DNA from: Cuniculiplasma sp.
Lineage (GTDB): Archaea > Thermoplasmatota > Thermoplasmata > Thermoplasmatales > Thermoplasmataceae
Length of the DNA: 6,074 nt
Reading direction: 5' to 3'
Assembly: GCA_023256455.1 (NCBI GenBank)
Contig: JAGDXN010000029.1
Span: 6,801-12,874 of the forward strand
Numbering within the stretch: position 1 is the stretch's first letter; each line of letters begins with the position of its first letter. The notes under the pieces are model-generated. The model saw nothing but the letters and a program-made list of their open reading frames with translations, ran no database searches and was not told the DNA's origin. Both the position numbers and the translations under genes were made by a program. This document shows, piece by piece, positions 4,981 to 6,074 of this stretch.

Positions 4981-5949
4981 ATGAAACAATACGCATCAAT
5001 GAAAATTGAGACCTACTATGTTCCCATAAGGATAAGGGCCCTTAAATATGCAAGCGTATACAGATTAAATACGGGAAATCACAGTTATATGATAGATTCC
5101 GGCATGGACAGGACCGCCATGGAATTCCTTGAAAGTAACGGTCTTGATTTCAAATCTCTTAATGCAATTATTCTCACACACATGCACATTGACCATATAG
5201 GAGGTGCAAAATCAGTTCAGGAAAAGTATGGAATTCCTGTTTACATAAATTCAAGAGACAGGGAAAAAGTGCTATCCATACAGAATGATATTTCGGGGTT
5301 TCTAAGGGATTCTAAAACATTTCTTTCCGAAATGGGTGTTCCTGGAAATATGACAGAGGCCATGGGCGAAAATCATCCCATTGCAGCAGAACTGAATAAT
5401 TATGAGCATGTGGATCTGGAAGTATTTGAAAAAATGCCGTCCAGTTTGAACGAAATTGAATATTTCCATGTACCGGGGCACAGTCCAGGTTCAACGTGTT
5501 TTCTGCCAAAAAATTCCGAAGCAATATTTACGGGAGACCACATATTGCAAAGAATTACACCAAATATAAGCTATTATGATGAAAAGGAGGACATGCTCAT
5601 GGAATACATAGACAGTTTAAATAAAACCAGGGCAATGGGAAGGGAAAAAGCATTTCCAGGCCATGGAGAACCCTTCGAAGGAATTAATGAAAGGATTGAC
5701 CAGATTATTTCCCACCACAATGAAAGAGTAAGGGAAATTGAAGGCATATTGAAAGATGGGGAGAAAACAGCATATGAGGTTGCAACTAAAATGCACTGGA
5801 GCAGAGGTAGAACCATGGACAGCATGAATTTGATGGAACGTAATTTTGCAGTGGGTGAGGCCATAGCCCACCTGAGATATATGGAAAACAAGGGATATGC
5901 AGAATCCCATCTCATTGGTGGAATCAGATATTACCGATCGGTGCTTTAG
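4981..5949 (+). CDS. Metallo-beta-lactamase-fold hydrolase with C-terminal winged helix
   Basis: A 322-residue soluble protein of the MBL superfamily, LACTB2-like subgroup. The dinuclear metal site is complete: THMHIDH (66-72; His67, His69, Asp71, His72), His167 in VPGHSPGS, Asp186 in FTGDH, and His228 in PGHGEP. A helical insert (about 93-150) lies between the metal motifs. Residues about 245-320 form a winged-helix domain of the BLACT_WH type (HHNERVREIEGIL, TAYEVATKMHW, AVGEAIAHLRYMENKG), usual in this subgroup and probably used for substrate or nucleic-acid contact or dimerisation. Relatives include thioester and glyoxalase II-like hydrolases and the LACTB2 endoribonuclease, so the substrate is open. 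The start is uncertain: ATG 4981 and ATG 4999 are both in frame, and neither has a clear Shine-Dalgarno site; the longer form is given. It follows the MFS gene by 51 bases, with only a weak AATTAAATTT element between. Confidence 0.88.
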   Translation: MKQYASMKIETYYVPIRIRALKYASVYRLNTGNHSYMIDSGMDRTAMEFLESNGLDFKSLNAIILTHMHIDHIGGAKSVQEKYGIPVYINSRDREKVLSIQNDISGFLRDSKTFLSEMGVPGNMTEAMGENHPIAAELNNYEHVDLEVFEKMPSSLNEIEYFHVPGHSPGSTCFLPKNSEAIFTGDHILQRITPNISYYDEKEDMLMEYIDSLNKTRAMGREKAFPGHGEPFEGINERIDQIISHHNERVREIEGILKDGEKTAYEVATKMHWSRGRTMDSMNLMERNFAVGEAIAHLRYMENKGYAESHLIGGIRYYRSVL

Positions 5950-5989
5950 AATTAAAGTATCAAATAAATTAAGGACACATTTTGTAAGA

Positions 5990-5998
5990 TTTATTAAT
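5990..5998 (+). promoter_or_regulatory. TATA box of tRNA-Thr
   Basis: TTTATTAAT centred 28 bases before the first base of tRNA-Thr, one base different from the TTTATAAAT boxes elsewhere in the window. The gap from the hydrolase stop (5950) to the tRNA holds nothing else I can support. Confidence 0.5.
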
Positions 5999-6021
5999 GT
6001 TAATACATTCCTGCTTTATCT

Positions 6022-6074
6022 GCCGTCGTAGCTCAGCCTGGTAGAGCGCGTGCTTGGTAAGCACGAGGTCGCGG
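6022..6074 (+). tRNA. tRNA-Thr (GGT), cut by the window end
   Basis: The 5' two thirds of a tRNA: acceptor strand GCCGTCG (6022-6028), D stem GCTC/GAGC (6031-6034, 6044-6047), anticodon stem CGTGC/GCACG (6049-6053, 6061-6065) with loop TTGGTAA, anticodon GGT at 6056-6058 reading ACC and ACT threonine codons, variable loop AGGTC, and the first four bases of the T stem. There is no intron at 37/38, unlike the tRNA-Tyr gene. The T loop and 3' acceptor strand are outside the window, so the acceptor pairing cannot be checked. Confidence 0.92.

Noticed and set aside
4955..4984. Nine-codon ORF ending in an ATGA overlap with the hydrolase start
   Set aside because: Too short, Lys-rich from an A-rich spacer, and not at leaderless distance from the weak AT element upstream; probably chance.
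5312..5524. 70-codon open frame on the - strand in the hydrolase gene
   Set aside because: Shadow of the coding strand without any protein features.
5574..5915. Two overlapping open frames on the - strand in the hydrolase gene (113 and 97 codons)
   Set aside because: They cover the conserved metal-site and winged-helix region of the + strand gene, overlap each other, and lack promoters or ribosome sites.
1..6074. CRISPR array, transposase, integrase or toxin-antitoxin pair
   Set aside because: No regularly spaced repeats, no terminal inverted repeats with a transposase frame, and no matching protein motifs on either strand.

Overview
The window looks like the chromosome of a thermoacidophilic archaeon of the order Thermoplasmatales (Thermoplasma / Ferroplasma / Cuniculiplasma type). 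The evidence is archaeal: a tRNA-Tyr gene with a C1-G72 pair and an intron at 37/38, no encoded CCA end, TATA-box promoters of the form TTTATAAAT, poly-T terminators, a UPF0147 protein, an archaeal RQPEVS-type winged-helix regulator, and a GH15 enzyme like those of Thermoplasma. G+C is roughly 40 % by eye and Arg/Ile codons are mostly AGA/AGG/ATA. The species cannot be named from the sequence alone.

Left part (1-1509, + strand). The window opens in the last third of a ribose-5-phosphate isomerase A gene, followed by a T-rich terminator and a 220-base gap with a good TATA box and an inverted repeat beside it. Next come three tightly packed genes: a stand-alone Lrp/AsnC effector (RAM) domain without a DNA-binding domain, a small UPF0147 protein made of two similar halves, and a winged-helix transcription regulator with a C-terminal coiled coil. 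The regulator may also have its own internal promoter.

Middle (1499-3511). A 605-residue GH15 glycosidase (trehalase or glucoamylase type, both catalytic Glu present) is on the - strand. It converges on the regulator with an 11-base overlap, so the regulator's poly-T terminator is also the Lys codons at the glycosidase C-terminus. Its 5' end diverges from an intron-containing tRNA-Tyr(GTA), and one AT-rich element between them could serve as TATA box in both directions.

Right part (3512-6074, + strand). A 12-helix MFS exporter-like protein and a metallo-beta-lactamase-fold hydrolase with a C-terminal winged helix lie between the tRNA-Tyr and a tRNA-Thr(GGT) cut by the window end. The MFS gene is preceded by a 36-codon ORF whose ATG sits at leaderless distance from a strong TATA box and whose stop overlaps the MFS start.

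The genes fit ordinary central-carbon and sugar metabolism (rpiA, GH15), small-molecule-responsive regulation, and transport or detoxification. No mobile element, CRISPR array or defence system is visible. The points most worth a second look are the putative leader peptide before the MFS gene, the tRNA intron with its competing fold, the effector-only regulator coupled to a UPF0147 protein, and the dual-use sequences at gene borders.
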